DNA of 29,860 nucleotides from JBHJOF01 sp050330055 (GTDB lineage Bacteria; Pseudomonadota; Alphaproteobacteria; Kiloniellales; JAKSDN01): positions 1 through 29,860 of the forward strand of contig JBHJOF010000178.1 in assembly GCA_050330055.1 (NCBI GenBank), written 5' to 3'. The notes beneath the pieces are model-generated. The model made no database searches. It was not told the DNA's origin and saw only the letters and a program-made list of their open reading frames with translations. A program made the translations under genes and the position numbers. Below, one piece after another: positions 22,738-29,860 of the stretch. How positions within the stretch are numbered: position 1 is the first letter of the stretch; each line of letters begins with the position of its first letter.

Positions 22738-23511
22738 ATGAGCAAGGCCGGCGGCTCCGGTCGCGGCAAGGGGAGTCGGCGCCGCAATGCAGGCGGCGCA
22801 GCGGGCTCGAGCCAGCCTAGAGGCCGGCGCCTCGCCGTAAAGCTGCGTACCGCCAAGGGCCGCGGTCTGTCCTCGACCCGCTGGCTCGAGCGCCAGCTCA
22901 GTGATCCTTACGTGGCCGATGCCCGGCGCCGGGGCTACCGCTCGCGCGCCGCCTTCAAGCTGGCGCAGATCGACGACAAGTGCCGCATCCTGAAGCGCGG
23001 CGCTCGCGTGGTCGACCTGGGGGCGGCACCCGGCGGCTGGTCGCAGGTCGCCCTGCAACGGGTCGGCGCCAGTGGAGAGGGGGGTGGCCGCGTGGTGGGG
23101 ATCGATCTGCAGGCCGTCGACGCTCTGGCCGGTGCCACTTTCCTGGAGGGCGACTTCCTCGACGATAACGCGGCCGAGCGGCTCAAGGCCGCCCTGGGCG
23201 GGCCGGCCGACGTGGTGCTGTCGGACATGGCGGCGCCCGCCTCCGGGCACAGCCAGACCGATCATCTGCGCATCATGGCCCTGGCCGAGGCGGCCTACGC
23301 TTTCGCCGCCGAGGTGCTGGCGCCGGGCGGCGCCTTCGTTGCCAAGGTCTTCCAGGGCGGCAGCGAGCGTAGCCTGTTGACCGCGCTCAAGCGCGACTTC
23401 AGCAAGGTGCAGCACGTCAAGCCGCCGGCCAGCCGCCCCGAATCGGCGGAGGTCTACGTTGTGGCCAGCGGATTTCGTGGCGGTTTGGGCGGCCGGCGCT
23501 CCGAGGGATGA
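22738..23511 (+). CDS. rlmE: 23S rRNA (uridine-2'-O-)-methyltransferase RlmE/FtsJ
   Basis: Methylates U2552 of 23S rRNA (E. coli numbering) with SAM during late 50S assembly. The 257-aa protein has a Lys/Arg/Gly-rich tail of about 45 residues as extra RNA contact, then WLERQLSDPYVADARRRGYRSRAAFKL. The SAM motif is VVDLGAAPGGWSQ (91-103), and the full catalytic tetrad is K74, D163 (VLSDMA), K203 (VAKVF) and E238 (SAEVYVVA). ATG 22738 is 2 nt after the ppx stop, so the two form an operon; AGGCAGGT-like sequence just before it serves as ribosome site. In many alphaproteobacteria guaB lies close downstream. Here four ATP-grasp genes intervene, the first only 42 nt away and probably co-transcribed. 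Confidence 0.96.
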   Translation: MSKAGGSGRGKGSRRRNAGGAAGSSQPRGRRLAVKLRTAKGRGLSSTRWLERQLSDPYVADARRRGYRSRAAFKLAQIDDKCRILKRGARVVDLGAAPGGWSQVALQRVGASGEGGGRVVGIDLQAVDALAGATFLEGDFLDDNAAERLKAALGGPADVVLSDMAAPASGHSQTDHLRIMALAEAAYAFAAEVLAPGGAFVAKVFQGGSERSLLTALKRDFSKVQHVKPPASRPESAEVYVVASGFRGGLGGRRSEG

Positions 23512-23553
23512 CCGGACAGTTGCCTGCCCGGTTGCTTGTCGCGGATCACTCCG

Positions 23554-24675
23554 ATGCTGAGTGAGATCTTAAGACATCCTCGCAAACTATTGAATTTTGC
23601 GCAGAAGATGCGCATCGCGCGGGCCCGCTACGGGAAGCCCTACCGCAAACTGGTGCCGCGCTTCTTCCACCTGCTTCTGAAGCGGCACTTCACGCCGAAG
23701 GACATCTTCGTGTGGGATCTGCTGGCCAAGGACAGCCTGGAGGAGGTCGTCGACGCGGTGATCAGCAAGCGCGACCTGCTGACCATTCAGCAAGGCCTCA
23801 ACCCGGGCGCCGCGGCCGCCCTGACTGAGAACAAGATTCTCTTTTCCAGCCATTGCCGCGCCAGGGGCCTGCCGGTGCCTCGCCTGCTGGCGGCGGTCGG
23901 TCCCCGCATCGGCTGGACGGCCGAGGGCGACGTCGTGCTGCATTCCTCCCAATGGGCGCGGCTGATCGAGGGGCTGCCGGCAAGCGAGATCGTCATCAAG
24001 CCGGCGCACGGCGCCTATGGGCGCGGCATTCGATTCTTCAGCCGCCAAGGGGAGCGCTGGTGCGATGAGGCCGGCCGGCTGGTAGCGGCGGCCGGCATTC
24101 TGCAGGGGATGCGCCAGGGCGGCGCGCGCGACGACTTCATCGTCGAGGAACGGGTGAGGCCGCATCCCGACCTCAAGCGGCTGAGCGGTACGGACTATCT
24201 GCAGACCACGCGAATTGTTACCTTGATTGCGGAGCAGGGGGGCGCCGAGATCATCTTCGCGGTCATGAAGCTCATTGGGGGCGACGCGACCACGGACAAT
24301 TTTTCCTTCGGTGCCAGCGGCAACATGGTGGGCGAGATCTCTGTGGCGACCGGCCGAATCAAGTGGATGCGAACGGCTCGGCCGGACGGGGTAGGACTGG
24401 TCGAGGTGACCGAGCATCCCGTGACCGGTGCCGCCCTGCGCGACTTCCTGCTGCCCAGCTGGCAGGAGACCTGCGAGTTGGCACGGCGCGCGCAGCAGCA
24501 GTTCCTGCCGCTGCTGACCGTCGGCTGGGACATCGCTTTCACGCCGGACGGGCCGCTGCTGATCGAGGGCAACGCCTGGTGGGATCCGCCCAATCAACTG
24601 CGCTGGGCGGCGAATTTCCGCGCCCATGCGGAGCCCCCGCTCGGGCGGCCGGCTCCGCTCCAGCCCGGCCTTTAG
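23554..24675 (+). CDS. Sugar-transfer-associated ATP-grasp protein, copy 1 of 4
   Basis: ATP-grasp ligase-like protein (family PF14397, RimK/alpha-L-glutamate ligase-related); such proteins join a carboxylate to an amine or similar using ATP, but the substrate here is unknown. It has 373 aa and no signal or membrane segment. Landmarks: helical N-domain with HPRKLLNFAQKMRIARARYGKPY and WDLL; LTENK (K94); ATP lysine K149 in IVIKP; glycine loop AHGAYGRGIRFF; E198-E199 in VEER; R220; and the metal and ATP ligands D326 (GWDIAFTPDGP), E338 and N340 (LIEGNAWWDP). It is the most divergent copy, with about 45% identity by hand count and no gaps against copy 3. ATG 23554 matches the other copies; TTG 23536 is possible. 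Weak ribosome site, AT-rich first codons. Likely read through from rlmE. Confidence 0.83.
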   Translation: MLSEILRHPRKLLNFAQKMRIARARYGKPYRKLVPRFFHLLLKRHFTPKDIFVWDLLAKDSLEEVVDAVISKRDLLTIQQGLNPGAAAALTENKILFSSHCRARGLPVPRLLAAVGPRIGWTAEGDVVLHSSQWARLIEGLPASEIVIKPAHGAYGRGIRFFSRQGERWCDEAGRLVAAAGILQGMRQGGARDDFIVEERVRPHPDLKRLSGTDYLQTTRIVTLIAEQGGAEIIFAVMKLIGGDATTDNFSFGASGNMVGEISVATGRIKWMRTARPDGVGLVEVTEHPVTGAALRDFLLPSWQETCELARRAQQQFLPLLTVGWDIAFTPDGPLLIEGNAWWDPPNQLRWAANFRAHAEPPLGRPAPLQPGL

Positions 24676-24690
24676 GGACCTCGAAAAGAT

Positions 24691-25824
24691 ATGGCAGAGC
24701 CGCTATCCGTCCAGGTCCTGAAGCATCCCCGGAAGCTGCTCAATTTCTCGCGCAAGATACGCATTGCGCGCAAGCTCTACGGCGAGTCCTACCCCGCCAT
24801 GCTGCGCCGCTTCTTCTATCTTTGCGGGCGCGAGCTGTATTCGCCTCGGGAGATCTTCCTGTGGGACCTGCTGAGCCCCGACCTCGCCGACGACGAGCTC
24901 GACCGGGCGATCAGCAAGACCGCCTGCGTCGGCCTGCAGCTCCGGCTCAATCCCGAATCGGCCCGCGGGCTCACCGAGGACAAGAGCGTGTTCTACGGCT
25001 ACTGCCGGGAGCGGGGCCTGGCTACGCCGCGCCTGCTGGCCATCATCGGTTCACCGCTCGGCTGGACCGCGGAGGGCGCATTTCTACGCAGCGACGCCGA
25101 CTGGTCGGCTTGGCTCGATGCCTTGACCGTGCCCGACATCGTCATCAAGCCCTCGCTTGGCGTCTATGCCTATGGCGTCCGCCTGCTCAGCCGGCAGGGC
25201 GACACGTGGCAGGAGAGCGACGGCCGCCGGCTGAGCTCGGCGGAGCTTCTGGCTGAGCTTCGCGCGGACGAGCGCTACAGCAGCTTTGTGGTCCAGGAGC
25301 GAGTCTATGGTCATCCGGCGCTGGCGGCGCTGAGCCGCACCGACTACCTGCAAACCCTGCGCTTGGTTACCTTCGTCTCCGACGCCGCCGGACCGGAGGT
25401 GCTCTTCGGCCTGCTGCGGCTCATCGCTAACGGCGCGACCACGGACAACTTCCAGCAGGGCGCCAGCGGCAACCTGCTGGCCGACGTCTGCCTGGAGACC
25501 GGCCGGGTCAAGCGCGTCATGGTGCAACGGCCGTGCGGTATCGGCATGGAGGAGATCGCCCGCCATCCCGTATCGGGTGCCGCCTTCGCCGGCTTCGAGG
25601 TGCCGTTCTGGTCCGAGGCATGCCAGCTCTCCCGCCAGGCGGCCATGGCCTTTCTGCCCCTGACGTCGATCGGCTGGGACATCGCCATCACGCCGGACGG
25701 GCCGGTCCTCATGGAGGGCAACGCCTTCTGGGGCCCGATTCACAATTTGCAGCGGACAATGCGGGAGTTTAGACGACGGACCGAGAAGCTCCTGGATGGA
25801 ACCACGGCAACGACCGTGCGATAG
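24691..25824 (+). CDS. Sugar-transfer-associated ATP-grasp protein, copy 2 of 4
   Basis: Second paralogue, 377 aa: four extra N-terminal residues (MAEPLSVQVLKHPRK), then gapless alignment with copies 1 and 3. It keeps the N-terminal signature KLLNFSRKIRIARKLYGESY, FLWDLL, LTEDKSVFYGYC, DIVIKPSLGVYAYGVRLL (ATP lysine and loop), VVQERVYGHP, TDYLQTLR, GASGNLLADVCLETGR, GWDIAITPDGPVLMEGN. It differs from the other three after the metal-binding EGN: AFWGP in place of AWWDP, so the Asp that follows is lost. That may change the acceptor site. It starts 15 nt after copy 1's stop, with no terminator or promoter between, so copies 1 and 2 are one unit. Cytoplasmic; acceptor unknown. Confidence 0.83.
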   Translation: MAEPLSVQVLKHPRKLLNFSRKIRIARKLYGESYPAMLRRFFYLCGRELYSPREIFLWDLLSPDLADDELDRAISKTACVGLQLRLNPESARGLTEDKSVFYGYCRERGLATPRLLAIIGSPLGWTAEGAFLRSDADWSAWLDALTVPDIVIKPSLGVYAYGVRLLSRQGDTWQESDGRRLSSAELLAELRADERYSSFVVQERVYGHPALAALSRTDYLQTLRLVTFVSDAAGPEVLFGLLRLIANGATTDNFQQGASGNLLADVCLETGRVKRVMVQRPCGIGMEEIARHPVSGAAFAGFEVPFWSEACQLSRQAAMAFLPLTSIGWDIAITPDGPVLMEGNAFWGPIHNLQRTMREFRRRTEKLLDGTTATTVR

Positions 25825-25837
25825 GCTTGCTCCGCCT

Positions 25838-25867
25838 GTCTGATCCCTGAGAGCTAGAGTCTGATCC
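25838..25867. repeat. Direct repeat pair GTCTGATCC, 21-nt period
   Basis: GTCTGATCC occurs at 25838-25846 and 25859-25867, so the copies start 21 nt apart, about two helical turns. It lies just after the stop of ATP-grasp copy 2, in the 225-nt gap before copy 3. Could be regulator half-sites; chance is possible. Confidence 0.45.
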
Positions 25868-25992
25868 ACATGGCAGGCACCGTCGCGGCGACTCTCCCCA
25901 TGTGGCTCGGCGGTGTGCCCGGCCGCTATATCCGGCCCCCTGTGCGTTGGCCTGTCCAAACTGGTTTGTCGGCGCATGTTTACCTCTCCTTA

Positions 25993-26034
25993 GCAGCTCC
26001 TGTCGGAATATCTTCCGCGCAGCCCCTGTCGGAA
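25993..26034. repeat. Direct repeat pair GCAGC(T/C)CCTGTCGGAA, 26-nt period
   Basis: GCAGCTCCTGTCGGAA (25993-26008) and GCAGCCCCTGTCGGAA (26019-26034) match at 15 of 16 bases. They end 15 nt before the start of ATP-grasp copy 3; the second copy runs into the purine-rich ribosome-site region. The repeat may control copy 3, or be a short local duplication. Confidence 0.55.
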
Positions 26035-26049
26035 AGGCAGGCCACCGCC

Positions 26050-27171
26050 ATGCTTGATCAAATCATTAAGCATCCTTTGAAGATCGTGAGTTTCGCCCGC
26101 AAGATGCGCGCGGCGCACGAGCTTTACGGCAAGCCCTATCCGGAGCTGCTGCGCCGCTTCCTGCGCCTCTGCGAGCACGAGCTGTTCACGCCGCGCGAGG
26201 TCTTTCTTTGGGACCTGCTCGGTGCGAAGTTCGGCGACGACGAGTTTCAATTGGCCTTGAGCAAGACGGCCTGCGTCTCCCTGCAGCAGCACCTCAACTC
26301 TCCCGCGGCCGCCGCCCTGACCGAAGACAAGGCCATCTTCTATCAGTACTGCGCTTCCAACGGCCTGCCCTCGCCGCGACTTCTCGCCGTGATGGGCCCG
26401 CAGATCGGCTGGACTCCGGACCGCAGCGTGCTGGCGAGCGATGACGACTGGAGCCGTTTCTTCGCCGAGATCGACTCAAGCAGCATCGTCATCAAGCCGG
26501 CGTTGGGTGTCTATGCACGCGGCGTTCGCCTGCTGCGCCGCGATGGCGCGGACTGGGTTGATGCGCGCGGGCACCGGCTGACGCCGCAGGAGCTCACCAG
26601 AGACCTGCGGCAGGATGCCAGCTACAACAGTTTTGTCGTGCAGGAGCGGGCCTATCCCCATCCGCGTCTGGTCGAGCTCAGCGGCACGACCTACATGCAG
26701 ACCTTGCGGGTCGTCACGGTGGTCCTGCCGGGGCAGGGGGCTCAGGTCGCGTTCCCCCTGGTTAAGGTGATCGCCGGATCCTCAGCGGTCGACAATTTCT
26801 CCTACGGCGCCACAGGAAACTTCCTGGCCCCGATCGACCTGGCCACCGGCCGCATCGAATGCGCCAGGGCCGCTCGCCCCGGTGGCGTCGGCACCGAGGT
26901 GATCGACCGCCATCCGGTGACCGGCGTGCCCTTTGCCGGATTCGAGGTGCCGCTTTGGGACGAGGCCTGCGACCTGGCCCGGCGCGCGGCCATGAGCTTC
27001 CTGCCGCTGATTACCATCGGTTGGGATATCGGCATCACCCCGGACGGCCCGCAGCTGATCGAGGGCAATGCCTGGTGGGATCCGGTCCATACCATGGAGA
27101 AGAAGATGGACGTGTTCCGCAACTGGACCCGCGCCATCCTGGAGAAAGCGCCGCTGCCCGCCAGCTCCTGA
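26050..27171 (+). CDS. Sugar-transfer-associated ATP-grasp protein, copy 3 of 4
   Basis: Third paralogue, 373 aa, the same length as copy 1. Landmarks: MLDQIIKHPLKIVSFARKMR, YGKPY, FLWDLL, LTEDKAIFYQYC (K94), IVIKPALGVYARGVRLL (K149), VVQERAYPHPRL, YMQTLR (R220), VDNFSYGATGNFLAPIDLATGR, HPVTGVPFAGFEVPLW and GWDIGITPDGPQLIEGNAWWDP (D326, E338, N340). About 60% identical to copy 4 by hand count, so these two are the youngest pair. The frame is open upstream to 25870, but that extension is unlike the other copies. ATG 26050 fits the shared N-terminus and follows AAAGGCAGG. Separated from copy 2 by 225 nt with two direct-repeat pairs, so it may have its own promoter. Confidence 0.84.
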   Translation: MLDQIIKHPLKIVSFARKMRAAHELYGKPYPELLRRFLRLCEHELFTPREVFLWDLLGAKFGDDEFQLALSKTACVSLQQHLNSPAAAALTEDKAIFYQYCASNGLPSPRLLAVMGPQIGWTPDRSVLASDDDWSRFFAEIDSSSIVIKPALGVYARGVRLLRRDGADWVDARGHRLTPQELTRDLRQDASYNSFVVQERAYPHPRLVELSGTTYMQTLRVVTVVLPGQGAQVAFPLVKVIAGSSAVDNFSYGATGNFLAPIDLATGRIECARAARPGGVGTEVIDRHPVTGVPFAGFEVPLWDEACDLARRAAMSFLPLITIGWDIGITPDGPQLIEGNAWWDPVHTMEKKMDVFRNWTRAILEKAPLPASS

Positions 27172-27268
27172 AGCTGCGGCCTGCTCGTCGCCTGCGGCGC
27201 TGGAACCTGATCACTCGAACCGACCCGAGGGCCGATTCGCTGGGCGGTGCTTGACACGAACATTTGCC

Positions 27269-27297
27269 TTGGCTCTCCCTCGAGCCGTCGCTATATG
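27269..27297 (+). promoter_or_regulatory. Putative promoter of ATP-grasp copy 4, possibly leaderless
   Basis: TTGGCT (27269-27274), 17-nt spacer, TATATG (27292-27297). Transcription would begin near 27304, only a few bases before ATG 27307, which lacks a ribosome site. The -35 is the same hexamer as in the guaB promoter candidate. Confidence 0.4.
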
Positions 27298-27306
27298 TTT
27301 CGCGGC

Positions 27307-28494
27307 ATGCTCCAGGAAGCCCTAAAAAATCCTAGTAAAATCATAAACTTTGTCCGAAAGATGCGGACGGCGCGCCGGCTCTATGGCAAGTCCTATGGCG
27401 ATCTCCTGCGCCGTTTTCTCTATCTCTGCGGGAAGGCGGAGAGATACTCGCCGCGCGAGGCCTTCCTGTGGGATCTGCTGGGCCCGAAGTTCGCCGATGA
27501 CGAGCTCGACCGGGCTATGAGCAAGACGGCGCTGGTTCATCTGCAGCAGCGCCTCAATCCGCCGGATGCCGCCGCCTTGACCGAGGACAAGAGCATCTTC
27601 TACGGCCATTGTCAGGCCGCCGGTCTGCCGATACCGAGCCTGCTGGCTGTGATCGGGCCGCAGCTCGGTTGGACGGCCGAGGGTGAGATGCTGCGCAGTG
27701 ATCACGACTGGGCCAGCTATTTTGACACGCTGAGCGCCCCCGACATCGTCATCAAGCCGGCCCTCGGGGTCTACGCGCAGGGTGTCCGCGTGCTGCGACG
27801 CCAGGGCGCGCGCTGGCTCGACGCCTCCAGAGAGGCCAAGACGTCGGACGAGCTCGTCGCCGAGCTGCGCAGCGATGCCGGCTACGACCGTTTCGTCGTA
27901 CAGGAAAGGGCCTTCCCGCATCCGCGGCTGAGCGAGCTGAGCGCTTCGGACTACCTGCAGACCGTCCGCATCATCACGGTCATGTCCGAAGGGCAGGGAG
28001 CCGAGATCATCTTCGCCTTCCTCAAGGTCATCGGCAGCACGGCGAGCATCGACAACTTCTCCAACGGCGCCACCGGCAACTTCCTGGCGCCGATCGACCT
28101 TCACACTGGTCGTCTGCTCGACGCCTTGGCGGCGCGGCCAAGCGGCGTGGGCCTGCAGTCGGTAAGCCACCATCCCGCGACCGGCAAGGCCCTCGCAGGC
28201 TTCGAGGTGCCGCACTGGGCGGGGGCCTGCGCCCTGGCCCGCAAGGCCGCCGTGAGCTTCCTGCCGCTCATGACCATCGGTTGGGATATCGCCCTTACGC
28301 CGGCAGGCCCGCTGCTGATCGAGGGCAATGCCTGGTGGGATCCGATCCTCACCATCGATAAGCGCATGCACGTCTTCAGGGACTATGCGCGCCGCCATCT
28401 GGAGCCGGATGCGTTCCCGGTGACCGCAGCCCCGGCCGTGGCCCGGGCCGGCGGCCAAGCCGCTGCCCATAGCGCCGCGGGGCCGCGCTCCTAG
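27307..28494 (+). CDS. Sugar-transfer-associated ATP-grasp protein, copy 4 of 4
   Basis: Fourth paralogue, 395 aa. It aligns with copy 3 with a single inserted residue (LCGKAERYSPRE region) and then adds an Ala/Gly/Pro-rich tail of about 22 residues. Landmarks: MLQEALKNPSKIINFVRKMR, LYGKSY, FLWDLLGPKFADDELD, LTEDKSIFYGHC, DIVIKPALGVYAQGVRVL (K150), VVQERAFPHPRL, DYLQTVR, IDNFSNGATGNFLAPIDLHTGR and GWDIALTPAGPLLIEGNAWWDP. The TPDGP Asp of the other copies is Ala here; the metal ligands D327, E339 and N341 remain. The ATG at 27307 matches the family start, while in-frame GTG 27247 and ATG 27295 lie upstream. No ribosome site; the first 18 codons are strongly AT-ending. guaB follows after 107 nt with its own promoter. 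Confidence 0.84.
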   Translation: MLQEALKNPSKIINFVRKMRTARRLYGKSYGDLLRRFLYLCGKAERYSPREAFLWDLLGPKFADDELDRAMSKTALVHLQQRLNPPDAAALTEDKSIFYGHCQAAGLPIPSLLAVIGPQLGWTAEGEMLRSDHDWASYFDTLSAPDIVIKPALGVYAQGVRVLRRQGARWLDASREAKTSDELVAELRSDAGYDRFVVQERAFPHPRLSELSASDYLQTVRIITVMSEGQGAEIIFAFLKVIGSTASIDNFSNGATGNFLAPIDLHTGRLLDALAARPSGVGLQSVSHHPATGKALAGFEVPHWAGACALARKAAVSFLPLMTIGWDIALTPAGPLLIEGNAWWDPILTIDKRMHVFRDYARRHLEPDAFPVTAAPAVARAGGQAAAHSAAGPRS

Positions 28495-28544
28495 CCTCCC
28501 TTCTGGTCGGCCCGACAGCGGTTCTGAGGCAGCCAGCAATCCGC

Positions 28545-28572
28545 TTGGCTTTGCGGGCGCGATCTGTATGAT
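28545..28572 (+). promoter_or_regulatory. Putative promoter of guaB
   Basis: TTGGCT (28545-28550), 16-nt spacer, TATGAT (28567-28572), 29 nt before the guaB ATG. The -10 matches the sigma70 consensus at 5 of 6 bases, making this one of the better promoter candidates in the window. Confidence 0.5.
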
Positions 28573-28601
28573 GGCGCGCCAATCACCGGCAGGGCATTGG
28601 C

Positions 28602-29860
28602 ATGCAGATTCGCGAGGCGCTGACTTTTGACGACGTTCTGCTTCAGCCCGCCGAATCCGCCACCTTGCCGAACCAAGCCGACACCCGGACCCGCCTGACC
28701 CGCAGCGTCGAGCTCGGTATCCCGCTGCTCTCGGCGGCCATGGACACCGTGACCGAGTGCCAGCTCGCCATCGCCATGGCGCAGGCCGGCGGCATCGGCG
28801 TCGTGCACAAGAACATGGCGATCCGCGAGCAGGCCGACGAGGTCCGCAAGGTCAAGAAGTTCGAAAGCGGCATGGTGGTCAACCCGGTGACCATCTATCC
28901 CGACGAGCCGTTGCGCAACGCGCTCGCCCTGATGGAGAGCTACCGCATCTCCGGCATTCCCGTGGTCGAACGCGGCGGCGGGCCGCTGGTCGGCATCCTG
29001 ACCAACCGCGACGTGCGCTTTGCCGAGAACGAGAAGCAGCCGGTCAGCGAGCTGATGACCAAGGAACGCCTGATCACCGTGAAGGAAGGCGTATCGCGCG
29101 ACGAGGCCAAGCGGCTGCTGCACCAGTTCCGCATCGAGAAGCTGCTGGTGGTCGACGACGACTATCGCTGCATCGGCCTGATCACGGTGAAGGACATAGA
29201 AAAGTCCGAGACCCATCCGAACGCCTGCAAGGATGAGAAGGGACGGCTGCGCGTGGCGGCGGCGACGGGTGTCGGGCGCGACGGTCTGGCCCGGGCCGAG
29301 GGCCTGCTCGAGGCCGAGGTCGACGTTATCGTGGTCGACACCGCCCACGGCCATTCCAAGGGGGTTCTGGAGGCGGTGGGCGCGGTCAAGCGCCTCTCCA
29401 ACCGGGCCCAGGTGATCGGCGGCAACGTCGCAACGGCGGAAGGCGCCCAGGCGCTGATCGACGCCGGGGCGGACGCGGTCAAGGTCGGCATTGGCCCGGG
29501 CTCGATCTGCACCACCCGGGTCGTCGCCGGGGTCGGGGTGCCGCAGCTCACCGCCCTGCTCGACGTGGTCGAGGTCTGCCGCAAGAGCGACACGCCGGTG
29601 ATCGCCGACGGCGGTATCAAATACTCCGGCGACCTGGCTAAGGCGATCGCCGCCGGCGCCGACTGCGTGATGATCGGCTCGCTCCTGGCCGGCACCGACG
29701 AGAGCCCGGGCGAGGTGTTCCTCTACCAGGGCCGCTCCTACAAGGCCTACCGGGGCATGGGCTCGGTCGGCGCCATGGCGCGCGGCTCGGCCGACCGCTA
29801 CTTCCAGCAGGAGGTCGCGGACTCGTTGAAGCTGGTGCCAGAGGGCATCGAGGGTCAGGT
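28602..29860 (+). CDS. guaB: IMP dehydrogenase (3' end outside window)
   Basis: Oxidises IMP to XMP with NAD, the committed step of guanine nucleotide synthesis. The reading from ATG 28602 gives MQIREALTFDDVLLQPAES, the standard N-terminus, then LLSAAMDTVTE, GGIGVVHKNM and a CBS pair (Bateman module, about residues 90-205, including VNPVTIYPDEPL and LLVVDDDYRCIGLITVKDI). The barrel follows with VDTAHGHSKGV, QVIGGNVATAEGA, the catalytic loop GPGSICTTRVV (C303), VIADGGIKYSGDLAKAIAAGADCVMIG and YRGMGSVGAM. About 419 of roughly 487 codons are present. AGGG lies about 8 nt before the start. It is downstream of the ATP-grasp array but has its own promoter. Confidence 0.97.
   Translation, partial: MQIREALTFDDVLLQPAESATLPNQADTRTRLTRSVELGIPLLSAAMDTVTECQLAIAMAQAGGIGVVHKNMAIREQADEVRKVKKFESGMVVNPVTIYPDEPLRNALALMESYRISGIPVVERGGGPLVGILTNRDVRFAENEKQPVSELMTKERLITVKEGVSRDEAKRLLHQFRIEKLLVVDDDYRCIGLITVKDIEKSETHPNACKDEKGRLRVAAATGVGRDGLARAEGLLEAEVDVIVVDTAHGHSKGVLEAVGAVKRLSNRAQVIGGNVATAEGAQALIDAGADAVKVGIGPGSICTTRVVAGVGVPQLTALLDVVEVCRKSDTPVIADGGIKYSGDLAKAIAAGADCVMIGSLLAGTDESPGEVFLYQGRSYKAYRGMGSVGAMARGSADRYFQQEVADSLKLVPEGIEGQ

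Noticed and set aside
25870..26049. 60-residue N-terminal extension of ATP-grasp copy 3
   Set aside because: The other three copies start at the position of ATG 26050. The extension has no similarity to them and contains the direct repeats likely to be regulatory.

Overview
The window looks like chromosome of a GC-rich alphaproteobacterium, most likely from the Rhodospirillales/Kiloniellales side. I infer this from the strong preference for G/C-ending codons, the ppx-rlmE...guaB neighbourhood, the small membrane-anchored Psd next to PssA, BluB, a DUF1194 protein and an orphan HicB. No species can be named from sequence alone. There is no prophage, IS transposase, integrase or CRISPR array. 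Most of the window is ordinary core metabolism with small accessory groups in between.

Layout. Positions 1-5580 hold the 5' part of icd (minus), a LOG-family phosphoribohydrolase (minus), a LysM/Ig-like envelope protein (plus), an unrecognised conserved protein (minus), and the phosphatidylethanolamine pair psd-pssA (plus). Positions 5594-10582 are a minus-strand operon: PadR-type regulator, RND adaptor, RND pump. The regulator's promoter carries a 16-bp perfect palindrome over its -10. Positions 10790-11188 encode an orphan FlgC-like rod protein. A 151-bp palindromic repeat element follows, then bluB (minus).

Positions 12446-16653 are an overlapping sugar operon: GH15 glycosidase, trehalose-6-phosphate synthase, glucokinase. 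No phosphatase (OtsB) is present. A DMT exporter converges on glk and overlaps its 3' end. Positions 17719-19447 encode three exported proteins in tandem: two degenerate staphylococcal-nuclease-like proteins and a DUF1194 VWA-like protein. Then come an orphan HicB-like protein and a homocysteine S-methyltransferase-family enzyme with a Cys-to-His change at a zinc ligand (both minus), and tRNA-Gln(CUG) (minus).

The most striking part is 23554-28494: four consecutive full-length paralogues (about 373-395 aa) of the sugar-transfer-associated / RimK-related ATP-grasp family. They sit between rlmE and guaB, which in many alphaproteobacteria lie close together. The copies align with almost no gaps. 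By hand count the third and fourth are about 60% identical, and the first and third about 45%. All keep the ATP-grasp ligand residues, and no glycosyltransferase or other typical partner lies nearby. This is the best candidate in the window for an undescribed system: a set of diverged ligases with unknown acceptors.
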